This document shows, piece after piece, positions 62,576 to 64,000 of a stretch of 64,000 bases of DNA. The stretch spans positions 124,001 through 188,000 of the forward strand of contig DATHNW010000017.1 in assembly GCA_035485575.1 (NCBI GenBank), read 5' to 3'. This DNA comes from DASRHD01 sp035485575 (lineage in GTDB: Bacteria; Verrucomicrobiota; Verrucomicrobiia; Opitutales; Opitutaceae). The translations under genes were made by a program, and so were the position numbers. Under the pieces are notes generated by a model. That model saw only the letters and a list, made by a program, of their open reading frames with translations, did no database searches and was not told the DNA's origin. Within the stretch, counting starts at the first letter, position 1; each line of letters opens with the position of its first letter.

Positions 62576-63312
62576 GGGGTGGAGCCGAGCTGGGCGGCGA
62601 ACCGGCGCTGCACATCCGCCACGATTTCATTCGTGGTGCGATCCGGCCCGGTGTCCACCGTCTGGTCGACCAGGACTTCCACCCGGGCGGGCAGTGCTGC
62701 GATCCGCCACAACGGGCGGCCGCGCGGCAGCAGGTCGCGACTGGCCCGGATGATGAGCACCTGCACGGGCACGCCCGCGCGCCGCGCGATCAAGGCGAAG
62801 CCGGGCTTGAGCGGATTGAACGGGCGGCCGGTGTCGGTGCGAGTGCCCTCGGGAAAAATGAGGAGGGTCCGGCCGCCGGCGACTTTTTCGGCTACGGTGT
62901 GGATGAGGTCGATACCGGTGTCGCCGGAAGCGTAACCGCCCATGATGGCGGCGGGCGCGAGGAACGGGTTGCGCAAGAGGGCCGGCTTGAAGATGCACAT
63001 GGCGTCAGGCAGCCGGGCGAGCAGGACGGTCGCGTCGATCAGGGTGGGGTGATTGGCGACGTAGACGGCCGGTCGTACGAGCCCGGCGGGGCCGGGGCCC
63101 TGCCAGGTGACCTGGACGACCCGCGTGGCATTGAGCCAGGCGCTCCAGCTGGCGAACAGCCGGCGAATGATTTCCCGGACGGCCGGCCCGTGGCGCTCCC
63201 GGTTGGGCAGAAGCATGAGCAGGGCGCAAAAAAAATTGAGGGCAAGGCCGACCGCTCCGAAAACGAGCCACGAAAAAAGATAAACGAAGATGAAATAAGA
63301 TCGTTTAAGCAT
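62572..63312 (-). CDS. 1-acyl-glycerol-3-phosphate acyltransferase-like protein (PlsC family)
   Basis: A 246-residue membrane acyltransferase. After an N-terminal helix (about 8-35) it has the catalytic HxxxxD motif in NHPTLIDA (about 88) and FPEGTRTDTGRPFNPLKPGF (about 152). In this context it may acylate a glycerol or sugar head group for the polyene lipid instead of housekeeping phospholipid. Overlaps the GT2 gene by 4 bases. Confidence 0.88.
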   Translation of the reverse strand: MLKRSYFIFVYLFSWLVFGAVGLALNFFCALLMLLPNRERHGPAVREIIRRLFASWSAWLNATRVVQVTWQGPGPAGLVRPAVYVANHPTLIDATVLLARLPDAMCIFKPALLRNPFLAPAAIMGGYASGDTGIDLIHTVAEKVAGGRTLLIFPEGTRTDTGRPFNPLKPGFALIARRAGVPVQVLIIRASRDLLPRGRPLWRIAALPARVEVLVDQTVDTGPDRTTNEIVADVQRRFAAQLGSTP

Positions 63313-63339
63313 GGGAACGCTCGTACCGGATGGCGGGGT

Positions 63340-63993
63340 TTACCGGTCCGGCGAAGCGGGAGGATTGAGCGGAGTGAAGTTGAACCACAGGAATGGATTC
63401 TGGCGCAGCAATGATTCCACGCGGGCAAGGAAATCCTGGAAATGCACGCGGGCGCGGGCAAGGTTTTCGCCCTTCGAACTCCCATTGGGCGCGAAAATCG
63501 TCGAGCTGTAAATCAATGACTCATTCCCACCGTGGGGAACGCTGACGCAAAACACGACCGGCCGGTCGAAAATCAGCGCCAGATGATAGATGGTGAAGGG
63601 AAACAGGCGGCGTTGGCCCAGAAATTCGAACGGCTCGAGCTTCGCGCTGTACTCCGGCCGGTCGCATTGCATCGCGACGGAGACGCCGGACTGGACCGCG
63701 TCCTTCAGGGAAAAGAGGAGATTTTCCGGTTCGTTGACCCAAAGGTAGGTGACCGATTTCCCGAAGCGCAGGGCGAGCCGCTGGGTGTCCCGGGAGTTTT
63801 CCACCCGCAGGCGGATCATGTAAATTCGCAGGTCGAGCTGGCCGACCATGAATCCGAGCAGATCCGAATCGCCGAGATGAAAGGTGCCGAGGAGCGTGGA
63901 GCCACCGTGTTCCATCAGGGTCGCGAAGGGGATGCACCCCGGCCCGTCGACCCAACGGTGGGCCTGGCCTTCAGCGACCCGCAATTTCAACAT
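63340..63993 (-). CDS. LpxL/HtrB-like acyltransferase, N terminus missing (partial)
   Basis: A 217-residue C-terminal portion of a lysophospholipid/lipid A acyltransferase-like protein. The frame stays open to the right edge of the window, so the first Met seen is probably internal; the family is about 290-310 residues. LGTFHLGDSDLLGFM, with the partly conserved H-x4-D motif (HLGDSD), and a late LARARVHFQDFLARVE segment suit the LpxL-like proteins of aryl-polyene clusters. Assignment rests partly on context. Confidence 0.68.
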   Translation of the reverse strand: MLKLRVAEGQAHRWVDGPGCIPFATLMEHGGSTLLGTFHLGDSDLLGFMVGQLDLRIYMIRLRVENSRDTQRLALRFGKSVTYLWVNEPENLLFSLKDAVQSGVSVAMQCDRPEYSAKLEPFEFLGQRRLFPFTIYHLALIFDRPVVFCVSVPHGGNESLIYSSTIFAPNGSSKGENLARARVHFQDFLARVESLLRQNPFLWFNFTPLNPPASPDR

Positions 63994-64000
63994 GAGCGCC

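Overview
The window is about 62% GC, densely coded, and contains no tRNA, rRNA, CRISPR array or insertion sequence that I can see. The gene content fits a Gram-negative bacterium of the Verrucomicrobiota, most likely an Opitutaceae relative. The pointers are an alternative complex III, heptose and lipid A type enzymes, LamG and RHS surface proteins, TMTC-like membrane TPR proteins, an orphan S23 four-helix protein, and many short intergenic degenerate repeats. The taxonomic call is inference from content, not from a marker gene.

Layout. 1-5.3 kb: the end of an alternative complex III operon (actD-E-F), a small membrane protein, and a CcoN/CcoO/CcoP-like module whose CcoN homologue has lost nearly every haem and copper ligand. 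5.5-13.9 kb: a membrane glycosyltransferase-like protein, hldD, an AT-rich secreted protein, proC, a REC-histidine kinase, folD, an SH3-like secreted protein and rluB. 14-24.8 kb: a CysJ-like reductase, fabG-acpP-fabF, a lytic transglycosylase lipoprotein, rpmB, a MidA-like methyltransferase, an S41 protease, tsaD, rpoN, a Ser/Thr kinase and an IscA-type carrier. 24.8-32.2 kb: ubiE/menG, an IHF/HU gene, hisS, a TPR membrane protein, an MgtE-like transporter and an OpgC-like acyltransferase. 32.4-39.2 kb: serA, plsY, hom, lysC, an S23 gene bracketed by inverted degenerate repeats, and thrC. 39.4-48.2 kb: an accessory block with a LamG surface protein, a C39-RHS polymorphic protein and a small membrane protein that may be its immunity partner. 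48.6-51.9 kb: cimA behind an isoleucine-codon attenuator, a palindromic element, and cardiolipin synthase. 52.1-55.3 kb: pqqBCDE with pqqA facing it. 55.6-64 kb: part of an aryl-polyene/xanthomonadin-like cluster that runs off the right edge.

The genes join up in several ways. lysC, hom and thrC make threonine, while cimA offers a threonine-independent route to isoleucine and appears to be controlled by isoleucine supply. pqqA-E make the PQQ cofactor of periplasmic dehydrogenases, whose electrons would enter the respiratory chain that the first operon serves. The right-hand cluster supplies a chorismate-derived aromatic starter (chorismatase), its activation (AMP ligase), acyl transfer, glycosyl transfer and export (MMPL plus LolA-like protein).

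Strongest observations: the ligand-less CcoN homologue; the previously unremarked leader peptide plus antiterminator/terminator set in front of cimA; the S23 gene framed by inverted repeat arrays together with a gene-less palindrome of the same word family after cimA; and the RHS tip with its adjoining small membrane protein.
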